Assembly (NCBI RefSeq): GCF_000502835.1
Contig: NZ_AYVL01000019.1
Location: 45,307 to 101,413, forward strand
DNA length: 56,107 nucleotides
Direction of reading: 5' to 3'
From: Mesorhizobium sp. LSJC280B00
Lineage (GTDB): Bacteria; Pseudomonadota; Alphaproteobacteria; Rhizobiales; Rhizobiaceae
A model generated the notes under the pieces. The model did not search any database. It was given only the letters and a program-made list of their open reading frames with translations, and had not been told where the DNA came from. How positions within the stretch are numbered: the stretch's first letter is position 1; the number at the start of each line of letters is the position of its first letter. Position numbers and translations under genes: made by a program. This document shows positions 33,333-42,333 of the stretch, one piece after another.

Positions 33333-33767
33333 CGTAGCCCCCCTGGCGCGATTTAGGTACGCTCGTTTCGCAAGGCGTTCCACGCATAGTTTCTTTTTTG
33401 ACCATGTTACTTTACGCTAGGAAAACCATATACATGAACACCCTCTTTAGGCGTAGGGCAGCATCCTCGAGGGCTACCCCCGATTTCTCAAGCCTGAGGC
33501 CTTGGTGAGGGGTGCGAGCCCTGGCTTTCAGCCGCTCCGGGCGGCAGCCAGCACCATCGTGGCGCCGGATGCGCGGGCCGCGAGAGTTGCCGGGCTTGGA
33601 CTCCCGGGGGGCATGGGTGGTGCCGCCGGTCTGGCGCGGGGCGGCGCGGCGTGACAGGCGGGAGAACCGCGGGCACAGGGGCCGTCCGCGACCACCCGCC
33701 ATTTTTGGGATGCCGAGGAGAAGGCGATCTTGACTGGCGCGCGCTGATCCTGACCAGCGCCCGAGCT
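33333..33767. other. Gap, very GC-rich, no gene recognised
   Basis: The 33440-33520 part is the duplicated tail shared with copy B. From 33490 to 33760 the sequence is strongly GC-rich, with Arg/Pro/Gly-rich frames on both strands and none convincing as protein. Confidence 0.45.
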
Positions 33768-34141
33768 TCAGCAGCTTGAGGAGCAACGTCTCACAGCTGG
33801 CAGTGGCGGCTGGGTGTGGGCCAGGGCGATGCGGCGCAGCGCGCACAACAGCACGGGTGCCTTCCGGGCATCGAAATGCGCGATGGTCTGCCGAGCCGCT
33901 CCTTGCGTTGCACCTGCGGTGAGCAACAGAGAAGTTGCCTGGCACGGCCCCTGAGGCGGGCCAGTTCTGCTATTGCTACCTCGATAGATTGCCCAGACTG
34001 ACGGCTTCGTCGAGGTCGCCTCTTCATTCATCAGGCGAGTCAAGCCGTCGATCAGGTCATCGACATAGCAGAATGATCGGGTTTGCGACTAGGAGCCGGA
34101 GATCGTGATCGGCTCGTTCTCCAGGGCCTGGACGACGAAGT
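33768..34141 (-). pseudogene. UDP-glucuronate-decarboxylase-like epimerase, C-terminal scrap A
   Basis: Read on the minus strand, NFVVQALENEPITISGS-like sequence (SHFVVQALENEPITISGS), a stop, then SQTRSFCYVDDLIDGLTRLM and NEE match the NAD-dependent epimerase region 'FIxQALxGEPITVYGDGSQTRSFCYVDDLIxG'. An in-frame stop replaces the Gly after SGS, and the sequence degenerates after about 33990. The Rossmann domain is missing. Its right edge is exactly where duplicated copy B begins. Confidence 0.68.
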
Positions 34142-34343
34142 GGGAGTTAGGCAGGCCGAGGTTGCGCAAGCGCTCCGGCGCGGCAAGGCGAACAAGATGA
34201 TCGCCTACGAACTGAATTTGCGCGAAAGCACGGTGAAGGTCCACATCCGCAATATCATGAAAAAACTTAAGGCGACCAACCGCACGGAAGTCGCCTACAA
34301 GGTCAACGATCTTCTCGCAGAAGGAACTCTGGCTGAAGAGTGA
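34142..34343 (+). pseudogene. LuxR-type regulator, HTH-only fragment (copy B)
   Basis: Only the HTH end remains of the regulator at 29925-30695: RQAEVAQALRRGKANKMIAY, then LNLRESTVKVHIRNIMKKLK and TNRTEVAYKVNDLLAEGTLA. It is nearly identical over ~66 residues. The open frame begins at 34083, but its first ~20 residues come from the epimerase scrap read on the wrong strand. If transcribed, a DNA-binding-only protein is conceivable, but I treat it as a fragment. Confidence 0.72.
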
Positions 34344-34465
34344 GCCCAAGCGTAACACTGCCCACCTTGCGAGTCCCGCGGCCGTATTCGACTGTTGCCC
34401 AAATAAATTATATTCAATTATATATTGTGAAGGTCCAAGGGCGGGATCGGCAGATGAACTGCTAT
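34344..34465. other. Short AT-rich spacer
   Basis: This contains a degenerate version of the stem-loop seen after copy A (CTGCCCACCTTGCGAGTC) and an AT-rich run (AATAAATTATATTCAATTAT). No gene. Confidence 0.4.
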
Positions 34466-34732
34466 CTAAGCAGACTCGGGGAAGGTGTGTCTTCCTACCC
34501 ATCTTATGGCCTCCTCGATCGTATCGAAATTCTTGTGCTGCCCGCTCAGCAGCCCGAATCCCGTCTCGAGGAACCATTTGCCTTTGGTGGAGTAGGCTTC
34601 CTCGTCGATCTGGGTAAGGACCGCCACCAGTTGGTCGCATTTCCAAACCAGGAGGCCGTATTCTCCGCCTTCAACCGTTCCGATCCGGGCTTCGCTGAAC
34701 GACAAACCAGAAACAGTTTTTGTTTGGCCCAT
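34466..34732 (-). CDS. Small conserved hypothetical protein, copy B
   Basis: This is an 88-residue paralog of the gene at 31623-31919, with the same central core (CDQLVAVLTQIDEEAYSTKG, KWFLETGFGLLSGQHKNFDT). N- and C-termini vary (MGQTKTVSGLSF versus MGKENIAPGFSF). Most differences between the copies keep the reading frame, arguing for a real gene. Function is unknown. It lies between the HTH fragment and LuxR copy B. Confidence 0.68.
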   Translation of the reverse strand: MGQTKTVSGLSFSEARIGTVEGGEYGLLVWKCDQLVAVLTQIDEEAYSTKGKWFLETGFGLLSGQHKNFDTIEEAIRWVGRHTFPESA

Positions 34733-35060
34733 TTAATGAAAAATCCCCTCAAATTCAAAATGGCGGTAAAGATCCGTCATCCTTGTGTTTTTTATCAATC
34801 ACGCACAGAGTTCAAACCGTTTGAGGCGATCTAATTCGTGATCCACCGCTGTTGAGTACAGAGGACAACGGGCAAAAAAACAACCGGATCTAAGTCGGGT
34901 CGTGGTTACACTGGCGGGATCCATATGATACGCCCCTGTGATGCGGTTTCCACCGCGCCTCTTCGGCCATCGCCCAGAATGATTTGAGCCTATGCGTTCT
35001 TGATCGGGAACGAGGCTTCGGCAAGTGAATGCACCAGCCAGAACGAAGATCTGTCGCAGG

Positions 35061-35894
35061 TCATATTGGAGGACGATTGTCGAAAACCAGGTATCCATTT
35101 TTTGCTTCAAGTAGATCATGCCGATGGTGAGACCGCTGAGGTACCACCGTATCGTTCCCCGACGCGCCGTTGCCAGACGGTGGAGTAAGCATACCATGAT
35201 TCATCGCCCAAACTGCGGCCTGTGTTCGGTTGCGGACCCGAATCTTTCGAAGTATGGCTTTGACGTCTACCTTCACCGTAGCCTCGGCAATGTTAATTTC
35301 GCGCGCGATGGCTTTGTTTGACTCCCCTTCGATCAAACGGCGCAGAACACAGTTCTCGCGATTCGACAAAATTACCTTTTCTTGATCGCCACTCTCCACT
35401 TTATCTTCCACCTTTGGTAACTCATCAGCTATCAGTTCAGCCGTCGGTTCATTTTTCGAACCTTGCATTATATCTTGAATAACCATCGAAGTTTCCGCAG
35501 ATAGTACCGTTTGCCCAAGCATAACCAATTCGAGAGCTTTGATGAAGGTATCGTAAGCAGCGATCTTTGTCAGATACCCGTCAGCCCCCGCACGAAAAGC
35601 TGAGACTATGTCGGCCGTGCGACAGTGATTAGCTAGCGCAACGACATGGCTGGCTGGGTAAATCGCCTTAAACTCAACAATTTGCGCGAATTCAGCTTCC
35701 GCATCAGCACCGCCGATATCTATGATTAGCAAGATCGACCGGTGACGCGGCAGCGGCTTCTGCAAAAGATCGTTAACAGAAGCCGAAGAGAAAAGAATAC
35801 AAAAATCTTCTTCATTCAGGATTCGACTTAGACCTTCTCGAAGTAACTCGCTCGGTCCGACAAGCACGGTTATGAAAGATTGCCTTGTCATCAT
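35061..35894 (-). CDS. LuxR/NarL-type response regulator, copy B
   Basis: This 277-residue paralog of 32502-33332 starts MMTRQSFITVLVGPSELLRE. Asp59 (LLIIDIGGAD) and the GYLTK lysine are conserved. The HTH is LSNRENCVLRRLIEGESNKA and INIAEATVKVDVKAILRKIR, where a His-to-Asp change within the recognition helix region (VKVHVK to VKVDVK) may alter DNA contact. The C-terminal tail is more diverged than the domains. The copies probably differentiated in target choice. Confidence 0.9.
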   Translation of the reverse strand: MMTRQSFITVLVGPSELLREGLSRILNEEDFCILFSSASVNDLLQKPLPRHRSILLIIDIGGADAEAEFAQIVEFKAIYPASHVVALANHCRTADIVSAFRAGADGYLTKIAAYDTFIKALELVMLGQTVLSAETSMVIQDIMQGSKNEPTAELIADELPKVEDKVESGDQEKVILSNRENCVLRRLIEGESNKAIAREINIAEATVKVDVKAILRKIRVRNRTQAAVWAMNHGMLTPPSGNGASGNDTVVPQRSHHRHDLLEAKNGYLVFDNRPPI

Positions 35895-36179
35895 CGCTTC
35901 TCACCCGGCGTGATTGGGATACACGCGTCGATTAGGCGCTCCACGCGCCAACCGCACAGTTTCTTTTTTAACTTTACGCCAGGAAAACCGTACACCAAAA
36001 TACCCTCTTTAGGCGTAGGGCAGCATCATCGAGGCGTATCCCGGATCTTCAGCCTGGGGCTTTTTGGTCAAGAACCCGAGCTCGTGGTTTCACCGACTCA
36101 GCCCATCGTGGCAAAGGATTGCGCGGCCGCGAGGATTACCGGGGCTTGGTTTCCGGCGGGCCGATGAAAGGAAAACATG

Positions 36180-36300
36180 GGACGGCCCGTCCGCTATGGT
36201 TACCTCGATATGATTGCCAAGATTGACGGCTTGATCGATTCGCGCCTTAATTCATCTGACGCGTCAAGCTGTGCATCAGGTCATCCACGTAGCAGGGCGC
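36180..36300 (-). pseudogene. UDP-glucuronate-decarboxylase-like epimerase scrap B
   Basis: The minus strand again gives CYVDDLMHSLTRQMN, parallel to CYVDDLIDGLTRLMN in scrap A, in the same position relative to LuxR copy B. Only about 15 residues remain and stops follow. At its upstream edge it meets the IS630 remnant. Confidence 0.55.
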
Positions 36301-36590
36301 AGGACCACGGCGCCGGGGGAGCGCGGCGGCAGGAGCGTCAGGGTGATGTTGTCCAGCACCTTGAGTTTCGGCGTCACATGCCATCCGGCCTGATCAAGAT
36401 GAGCACCGCATGCGCGCCGTCGTCGACGCTCCGGCTGATCTCGGCGAGGTGCTCCCGCATCGCCTCGGTATCACAATAGGGCAAAGGCCCGCGCCCTTCC
36501 CTTCCGGGGGCAGACGGCCCCGCAGGTCGAACCAGTAGGGGAGTTTCACACAGTAGCTTTGCCAGTTGCTGCGAGTCCAGCAAGGCTCGG
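36300..36590 (-). pseudogene. IS630-family transposase, C-terminal remnant
   Basis: The minus-strand frames give YCDTEAMREHLAEISRSVDD and GAHAVLIL, then another frame gives DQAGWHVTPKLKVLDNITLT and LLPPRSPGAV. These are the last DDE-domain segments of an IS630 transposase ('DTxAMxxHLAEIS', 'GAHAVLILDxAGWH'). The frame is broken and the end is missing. It is unrelated to the intact IS630 at 44389-45430, whose corresponding sequence differs. Confidence 0.68.
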
Positions 36591-36649
36591 CAGGCGTTTC
36601 CAGTTCGGCGATGTCGCGAAGGCGCTCTCACCATATTGCGCTGCAAGCT

Positions 36650-36890
36650 GCCCCCGCCGCGTGACGAATGCGGGAAGCCGTTGCAGTTGCTCACGCCGAT
36701 GGCAGCGTGCAGGTCGGTCAGGCGGTAATTGTAGCCGAATTCAGGATAGCCCTCGTAGATCACCTGATTCGAGCCGTGCCTGACCGCGTCGGTAACGCTC
36801 ATGCTGTGTTGGCCGACGAGCATGCATGACCTTGCCTCCTGCTCCTCGGGGGTAAGTTCACGCGTGATCCGAGATACTAGACGACGTTTG
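36650..36890 (-). pseudogene. DegT/DnrJ/EryC1 sugar aminotransferase remnant
   Basis: The frame reads ELTPEEQEARSCMLVGQHSM, SVTDAVRHGSNQVIYEGYPE and FGYNYRLTDLHAAIGV. The last part matches the 'YPxLGYNYRMTDIQAAxG' signature of DegT-type PLP aminotransferases of sugar pathways. The lysine-containing part is absent. A decayed piece of a nucleotide-sugar locus. Confidence 0.65.
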
Positions 36891-37189
36891 CAATTCGACG
36901 TAGGCACAAGCTTGAACGCAGCGCCAATCGCCCGGGAGAGTCTCAGTATAGCCTTATCCACGCCGTATTATGGTCATGAAGGTTAGCGTTATATCTCCAG
37001 ATGGAATTTCTGGTTGTATTGGCAGAATTTCGTTAGGACGATAGATTGTCGATGAGCGTCCTGAGAGATACTTATGATGATTAATATTTAACTGGAGAAA
37101 CACATGAGATCGATGAATTCCGACAAGGAAATACTGTTGACACACTCGGAATGGTTGAACAACTCTCGCGCGACGACGGAGGCCGCCGA

Positions 37190-38926
37190 GTGACGACCGA
37201 GGCTCCCATTTCCACCGCTTCCGCATCGACGGCAACCACGCAGCCGGCGCAGGGTCTTACCTATACCACCACACCGATCCAATCGGAGTACGACGGCCAG
37301 GTGATTGAAAATCTTGACATCTACGTCACCAACGGGGACGCGGTCACGATTACGCACGACAATGTCATCCTGCGCAATTGTCTTATTCATCACGTCGAGG
37401 GCGACGGGGTGATGGTATCGGGCGCAAACGGTGTCACGATCGAGAACACCGAGGTCATCAACGCCGCCCCCCCGGCGGGAATCGACCCCGAGACGAGCCC
37501 AGACATCAACAACATCAAGGCAGAAAACGCTTCGAACCTGACCGTTCATAACACGACGGTGCGGGAAGGCTCGACTGGCATCTATCTCGTGAACTCGCCC
37601 GGCGCGAGTCTTTCACACGTCGATGGCTACGACTTCCATGGCCCAATGCCGCGCGGTCAGTTCGTCCAGTTCAACAACTCGGGCAATAGTTCGCTAACCG
37701 ACTTCTATGCCGTCAACGACGCCGGCAGTTCGCATCCTGAGGACATCGTCTCGGTATACGGCAGCCCGAATACGACGATCTCAAATGGGGTGATCGACGG
37801 TAACAACTCTCAGACCGGCGTGGCCGTCATGTTCGAGAACGGATCGACCGGCGGGAGGGTGGATCACGTTGACGCCATCCATCAGGGCAATGGCGCGTTC
37901 TCTTCCTACGCGAGCGATGTGACCTTCGATCACACGAGGTCGTTCGACGGTATCGATGAGGATCAAGGCCGCGGGGTTCCCTCGTCGAATGGACTGATCT
38001 GGAATGTAAGCTCCGGTGGGGTCAGCATCCTGAACTCGACCTACACCAACCCTGGCAATCCCAACAACATCATTTGGGACGCGTCAAAGGCGGTCGTGGC
38101 CGACGTGCACGAGGATCCCACGGCCACCCCAGTGGCACACGTCGATAACCAGTTCACCTGGGACTACGCAGCGGATAGCTCGACCGACACTGTCACGGAC
38201 GCGAGCGTCACTCCCCCAACCACTAGCACGACGGAGACCGGGTCTGGGACCGGGACTGTCGCTCCTTCCGGCAGCACCAGCGATGGCACGTTGTACGGCA
38301 CCAGCGGCGCCGATATACTCCACGGAACCAGCGGCCACACCATGATCGGCTATGGCGGCAACGACACCTACTATGTCGACAATGCCAACGAGAAGGTCGT
38401 TGAGGCAGTGGGCGGCGGCAACGACAGTGTGATCGCCTCGGTGAGCTATGCGCTTTCGGCCAGCTCGGAGATCGAGCATCTCGCCACCAACAACCCGTCC
38501 GGCACGAAGGCGATTTCCCTCACCGGCAACGAGTTCGCCCAGACCATCCAGGGCAATGCCGGCAACAATGTCATCAATGGCGGGCTCGGCCCCGACGTCT
38601 TGACCGGTTACGGAGGCCACGATGCCTTCTCGTTCAATACTGCTCTTGGAGCCGGCAATGTCGATAAGATCACCGACTTCAAACGCTCCCAGGACACGTT
38701 CCATCTCAGCGATACCGTTTTTACCGGGCTTCAGCCGGGAGGGCTTCCATCCAAAGCTTTCTTTGTTGGTACAGCCGCGCATGACAGTTCCGATCATATC
38801 ATCTACGACAGTGCAACCGGGGCGCTCTCTTTCGACAGCGACGGAGCCGGCGGCGCATCTCAAACCCAGTTCGCCACCCTTTCCCCACATCTCTCGCTCG
38901 CCGCAGCCTCATTTTATGTGACCTGA
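37190..38926 (+). CDS. Secreted beta-helix protein with RTX-type calcium-binding C-terminus
   Basis: The N-terminal ~350 residues form a right-handed parallel beta-helix of the pectate-lyase/glycosidase type (repeats such as NLDIYVTNGDAVTITHDNVI and NLTVHNTTVREGSTGIYLVN). After a Thr/Ser-rich linker come RTX-like repeats: YGTSGADILHGTSG, YGGNDTYYVDNAN, GNAGNNVINGGLGPDVLTGY. The end GNVDKITDFKRSQDTFHLSD resembles the serralysin-type C-terminal secretion region. There is no N-terminal signal, consistent with type I secretion. GTG at 37190 is preferred because GGAGG precedes it by seven bases; an ATG at 37151 is in frame. It probably acts outside the cell on a polysaccharide. Its transporter genes nearby are ruined. 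Confidence 0.9.
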   Translation: MTTEAPISTASASTATTQPAQGLTYTTTPIQSEYDGQVIENLDIYVTNGDAVTITHDNVILRNCLIHHVEGDGVMVSGANGVTIENTEVINAAPPAGIDPETSPDINNIKAENASNLTVHNTTVREGSTGIYLVNSPGASLSHVDGYDFHGPMPRGQFVQFNNSGNSSLTDFYAVNDAGSSHPEDIVSVYGSPNTTISNGVIDGNNSQTGVAVMFENGSTGGRVDHVDAIHQGNGAFSSYASDVTFDHTRSFDGIDEDQGRGVPSSNGLIWNVSSGGVSILNSTYTNPGNPNNIIWDASKAVVADVHEDPTATPVAHVDNQFTWDYAADSSTDTVTDASVTPPTTSTTETGSGTGTVAPSGSTSDGTLYGTSGADILHGTSGHTMIGYGGNDTYYVDNANEKVVEAVGGGNDSVIASVSYALSASSEIEHLATNNPSGTKAISLTGNEFAQTIQGNAGNNVINGGLGPDVLTGYGGHDAFSFNTALGAGNVDKITDFKRSQDTFHLSDTVFTGLQPGGLPSKAFFVGTAAHDSSDHIIYDSATGALSFDSDGAGGASQTQFATLSPHLSLAAASFYVT

Positions 38927-39172
38927 AGGAACGCGGGGCTGCCGTGGCCAGATAAGGACTGGATAAACAGCACCTCAAAGCCATGATCCCGAACCGAAGT
39001 CAGCTTACCAAAGGCGGGAGTCCGGTTTTCGGAGAAGATCACGCTCAATGGAGTTCCATCCCGATGTCATCGGGATGGAACGGACTCGACTTGTGAGTTT
39101 TCCGTAGTTGTCCATGCGGACCGAACCGAGGAGACTGGAGTTACCAAGCTTGCTCTCACCGGAGGGTACTAA

Positions 39173-39300
39173 ATGAACATCCACAAGAATGCCCGTCTGA
39201 CGCCGTGGCGTCGAGAGGAACTGGCTCTTTCGGTCATCGAGCGACGTCTTTCCTAAGCCTTGCGGCGCAGGCCTATGCTGTGTCGAAGCGAGCTGGCCTG
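39173..39300 (+). pseudogene. IS481-family transposase, N-terminal remnant
   Basis: The ATG (39173), with GGAGGG upstream, opens MNIHKNARLTPWRREELALS and VIERRLS, then a stop. A shifted frame continues LAAQAYAVSKR. This is the IS481 helix-turn-helix start ('MNIHKNARLTPxGREELxxxVxxGxS'). The rest of the transposase is absent. Confidence 0.62.
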
Positions 39301-39309
39301 TGATGCTGC

Positions 39310-39560
39310 TGTGGCATCGATGTGCCGGTGGTCGACCCCAACCTGGCTTCGACGTGAGATCGGCGTCGTCTTGCAAGAGAACGTGCTCTTCAACCGGTCC
39401 ATTCGCGAGAACATCGCGCTCGCCGATCCGGCTATGCCATGAAGCGGGCATCGCTCGCCGGCGTTCACGATTTCATCCTGGAGCTGCCCGAGGGCTATGA
39501 CGTGCGACTGCGTCATTGCCGGCGCCTGGGTCGCCGGCGTCGCGATTGCGCGACATGGCT
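39310..39560 (+). pseudogene. Type I secretion ABC transporter ATPase remnant (HlyB-like)
   Basis: One frame reads TWLRREIGVVLQENVLFNRS and IRENIALADPAMP, a second continues VHDFILELPEGYDVRL and a broken IAIAR-like segment. This is the Q-loop to signature region of a type I secretion ABC ATPase. It has at least two frameshifts, and the Walker A and B parts are missing. It follows the RTX protein gene on the same strand and may have served it. Confidence 0.65.
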
Positions 39561-40085
39561 TCTCGTCGAACGGATACTCTGATCCTTGAAGGAGCGAACG
39601 CCTCGGCACTGAGACAAGTTCGTGCAATTCCGAGTTATTCAGGCGGGCATTACGATCCGGTCGGATCGCTAAAGGCCCAGATCTGCGTAGCGGGTCGGGA
39701 ACAGCTCTATCGTCACTGGAGGAGCCGCCGATTCCGCATATGCGCTGCGGCAAGCTTTATAGTCGCAGGAGACCGGTGCTTGCTTCTCTCCAGTCAAACG
39801 CGTCCGCTTGCGGTGCGGGAGCACCCGTCTGTCGGCCAATTAACCGCCTGGCCGGCTGTTTCCTCTCCTAACCAGCAGGAAGGCAGATGCGCGGGCATCC
39901 AGAGCCCATAGCCCCGCCTTTTCCACGCCAGCCTACCCGATCGTACGATCGTACTTCGGCTCTCGTCGACATCTTGCGCCATCGCGAGCCGTTCGTAGCA
40001 CGCCGTCAGGCCGCTTTGGGAACGGCCGCACGGTAGCGGCCGCACGGTAGCGGCCGGGGGCTGGGAATGGAGCCGCTATCCGGTC
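39561..40085. other. Gap between the transporter remnants
   Basis: No intact gene is recognised. It includes a tandem duplication of the 14-mer CGGCCGCACGGTAG at 40023-40050. The minus-strand and plus-strand frames are Arg/Ser-rich and unconvincing. Confidence 0.45.
40023..40055. repeat. Tandem 14-mer repeat
   Basis: CGGCCGCACGGTAG occurs twice in tandem with a partial third copy (CGGCC). Each unit contains a GGCCGC core that could pair with itself in other arrangements. No function is evident. Confidence 0.75.
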
Positions 40086-40560
40086 ATGGTGCACCGGTAT
40101 CCGCTGTCCGCGCGCAGCGCCCATGCGCGCCTGGAGCGCATATTCCAGGAGAACCGCCCATTGCCGGACTCGTGCGTCTGCCTGACGTCAGGGGTACGGT
40201 TTCCGTCGAGAACCTTTTCGTCCTCGCCCCGGCACGAACACGCCGGTCGTCATGGGCGCGACGTTCACGCTGAAGACTTCGCTTGTGGGTGCATGGCCGC
40301 CGGCGCAAGGGTGCGTGCGACCGGCACCGCGCTCCAGGATATCGAGCTGTTCTCCGGTTGCGTGCGCGACAACATTGCGCGCTTCCGAGCGGACGCGGCC
40401 GATGCGCAGGTGATCGAGGCGGCAACACACGCCTCTGCGCACGAGATGATTCCAGCGCCTCCCCAACGGATATATGACCGACATCGGGGAGGATGGAGTC
40501 GGCCTGTCGGGAGGGCAGCGGCAACGGGTCGGTCTCGCGCGAGATCGGCGAAAGAAGAGC
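40086..40560 (+). pseudogene. PrtD-like type I secretion permease/ATPase remnant
   Basis: Several frames together give the ATPase half of a PrtD-type exporter. VRLPDVRGTVSVENLFVLAP is followed by VVMGATFTLKTSLVG-like sequence with Walker A deleted, then LQDIELFSGCVRDNIARFRA and DAADAQVIEAATHASAHEMI, and finally DIGEDGVGLSGGQRQRVGLA. The signature (LSGGQ) is present but the order of frames shows at least three indels, and the gene is cut off after GLAR. Another scrap of the secretion system next to the RTX protein. Confidence 0.72.
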
Positions 40561-40683
40561 TGCCAGACACTTGGTTCCACATCAATATTGCCAAGGTGAG
40601 GAGCGAACAGGTCAAGTGCATATTGTCGTCACTATCGACCGCATGTCAACACTTTGCAAAATTGCACGACAAGTCCACCACCT

Positions 40684-40758
40684 GAGGTGGTCCAGCCTGG
40701 TCGCCTCAAGTGCGACCTTGGCCTTGAACTCGGCCGAGAACCGTCTGCGTGTCTTCAT
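40684..40758 (-). pseudogene. IS3-family OrfA, N-terminal scrap
   Basis: The minus strand reads MKTRRRFSAEFKAKVALEAT from the ATG at 40758, the standard start of an IS3-family OrfA. It loses similarity after RLDHLR. The upstream bases (to about 40800) may be the element's end. Confidence 0.65.
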
Positions 40759-40890
40759 GCTGGATCGTCCTTCTCATCGGGCGATCCACCTTATGCCCCT
40801 GTCTCAGAAACCGGGCACCACCTCAACCATCATTGCGAGAGGGTTCCTGCTCCAATAATTGGATACCCACCAGGCAATTGCTGGCAAAGC

Positions 40891-41751
40891 CTAACTCGGA
40901 ATGGGTGCAGGTCTTGGAATGGATGTCTGTCTTGCGAAGTAACGCTTGAAGACACGTCGCGCCACATGGAGATCGTAGACGCCCTCGCTAACCACGGGCC
41001 AGTTCTCCACATTGGCCAAATCCACTATAGGCAAACCGTTCGCGACGAGGATCGCCGGGACTTGCGTCCAGCCCAGTGCGGACAAGGCCGCCAGCCGATG
41101 GTGGCCGCTCATCACGATGAACCTTTCATCTTCGTGATCTCGCAGCATGACGACCTGTATGAATCTGCTGTCAAGCGCGCCGTCTGAGGCAATATTCGGC
41201 TTATAGCCGATTTTCTTTATACTTTCGTAGGTTGCTATTAAGCGCTCGTATTCCTTCCTGCTTTCCTGCTCCACGATGCTCGGGCTTAGGTCCGGCGCCA
41301 AGCTACCATTAAGAGCTTTCAAACCTTGTCTGTATCTTGAGATCTCGGAAGGCGTACTCCACGGCATGGGCAGGAACGGCCTGGTGATGTCCAGGGAGGA
41401 GACATAGTGTTGGAGCTGAGAAGCCTTGCAGTCATCCTCATAGTCCGTTTGCTGCCCAAATAGCACTTCCTGCAAGTTCCGGGGGCGAAAATCTGCCATG
41501 AACCTCCTTATCAAGGATTCCTCATATCTCACACTTGGATCGCTGATGTATTGCCTAAGGAATGCAACCTGCGGATTGCAGCCATTGGCATCAAAATCGA
41601 TGGCATAACCGTTAAGACATTTATTGATCGGCACTCTGAATTGCGAGCCTAAGACCGTATCAAAATCCGCGACGCGTACCAAATAAAGACCCGCGATCCA
41701 TAGCGCTCTGTCAATCAAGGAACTTGTATATTCCCGCGACCAAGAATACAT
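40891..41751 (-). CDS. ParB/Srx-fold domain protein
   Basis: This 286-residue protein has a central ParB/sulfiredoxin-like core: DERFIVMSGHHRLAALSALG (about 215-234), where the G-H-H-R pattern matches the 'GxHRxxA' motif, followed by VPAILVANGLPIVDL. Such domains bind nucleotides (CTP or ATP). Relatives are known beside polysaccharide loci as well as in partitioning systems. The rest is not recognised. The ATG at 41751 was chosen because TAGGAG precedes it by seven bases. It is preceded by no related gene and is more AT-rich than its neighbours. A role in the local polysaccharide locus is a guess. Confidence 0.68.
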   Translation of the reverse strand: MYSWSREYTSSLIDRALWIAGLYLVRVADFDTVLGSQFRVPINKCLNGYAIDFDANGCNPQVAFLRQYISDPSVRYEESLIRRFMADFRPRNLQEVLFGQQTDYEDDCKASQLQHYVSSLDITRPFLPMPWSTPSEISRYRQGLKALNGSLAPDLSPSIVEQESRKEYERLIATYESIKKIGYKPNIASDGALDSRFIQVVMLRDHEDERFIVMSGHHRLAALSALGWTQVPAILVANGLPIVDLANVENWPVVSEGVYDLHVARRVFKRYFARQTSIPRPAPIPS

Positions 41752-42333
41752 AGGCGATCTCCTAGGAAGCAAGTATTGCCGTCAAGTTAACTTTCGAAGT
41801 CGCAATTCGGCAAGGGTTTAGCGGGTTCGCGGTGTTGAGACCATGCAGGACCGCAATACTACAAGAATTCGAGGGTGACCGCGGAGGGATACCACCTCGC
41901 GAGAGCTTGGCGTGACGTCGTGGCGATACGACGGAAATCCAGGCGTCATCAATGCCCCAATGATTTTCGGGCGGGCAGAGCTTTGAGGTGCATGCGCAGC
42001 ACGGCCAAGTCCAACCTCTCCTAACCGGGCGTCAGAAGTTTCTTGCCAGCGACAAGCTTCCTCAGGCGCGCGTTTCGTTCACTTCATTGCCAGTCTCCTC
42101 TCAAAGACCGGAACAATCTCAATGCGAGGACATTACTGGGGCACGTCACCTTTGATCTCGCGCGGTTCCTGGCAGACGCCGTGCACGCGAAGAGTTGGTA
42201 TCGGAAGAATGCGCAGAACAGACACCCCCCATGAAACAGCACAAGCTGCGGAACTTAACATAGAATTCATACCGAATTGATTTATAGAAATTAGAGGCCG
42301 GCAATCTCGGCTTAATGGCAGAGGCGGTGGCAC
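41752..42333. other. Gap without a recognised gene
   Basis: Around 580 bases between the ParB-like gene and the small membrane gene, which point away from each other. No convincing gene or repeat was seen. The last ~80 bases (42240-42320) are AT-rich and could contain the promoter of the next gene. Confidence 0.45.

Larger units (their letters stand above)
30484..36300. repeat. Tandem duplication of a LuxR-regulator module (two diverged copies)
   Basis: Copy A (about 30484-34141) and copy B (about 34142-36300) carry the same order: end of the plus-strand LuxR gene, small minus-strand gene, minus-strand LuxR gene, then a UDP-glucuronate-decarboxylase-like scrap. The beginnings match closely (30490-30680 versus 34146-34336). 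The stretch CCTCTTTAGGCGTAGGGCAG follows the second LuxR gene in both (33440 and 36003). Copy A holds extra material (an aminotransferase scrap and a PIG-L scrap) that copy B lacks. Confidence 0.8.

Noticed and set aside
33412..33945. 177-codon minus-strand frame in the GC-rich gap
   Set aside because: Arg/Pro/Gly-rich throughout, with no motif. The underlying DNA is strongly GC-biased.
38084..38890. 268-codon minus-strand frame opposite the RTX repeats
   Set aside because: Gly/Val/Asp repeats are simply the antisense of the RTX repeat DNA.
40023..40055. Tandem 14-mers considered as CRISPR or origin iterons
   Set aside because: There are only two full copies, with no spacers, AT-rich region or replication gene nearby.
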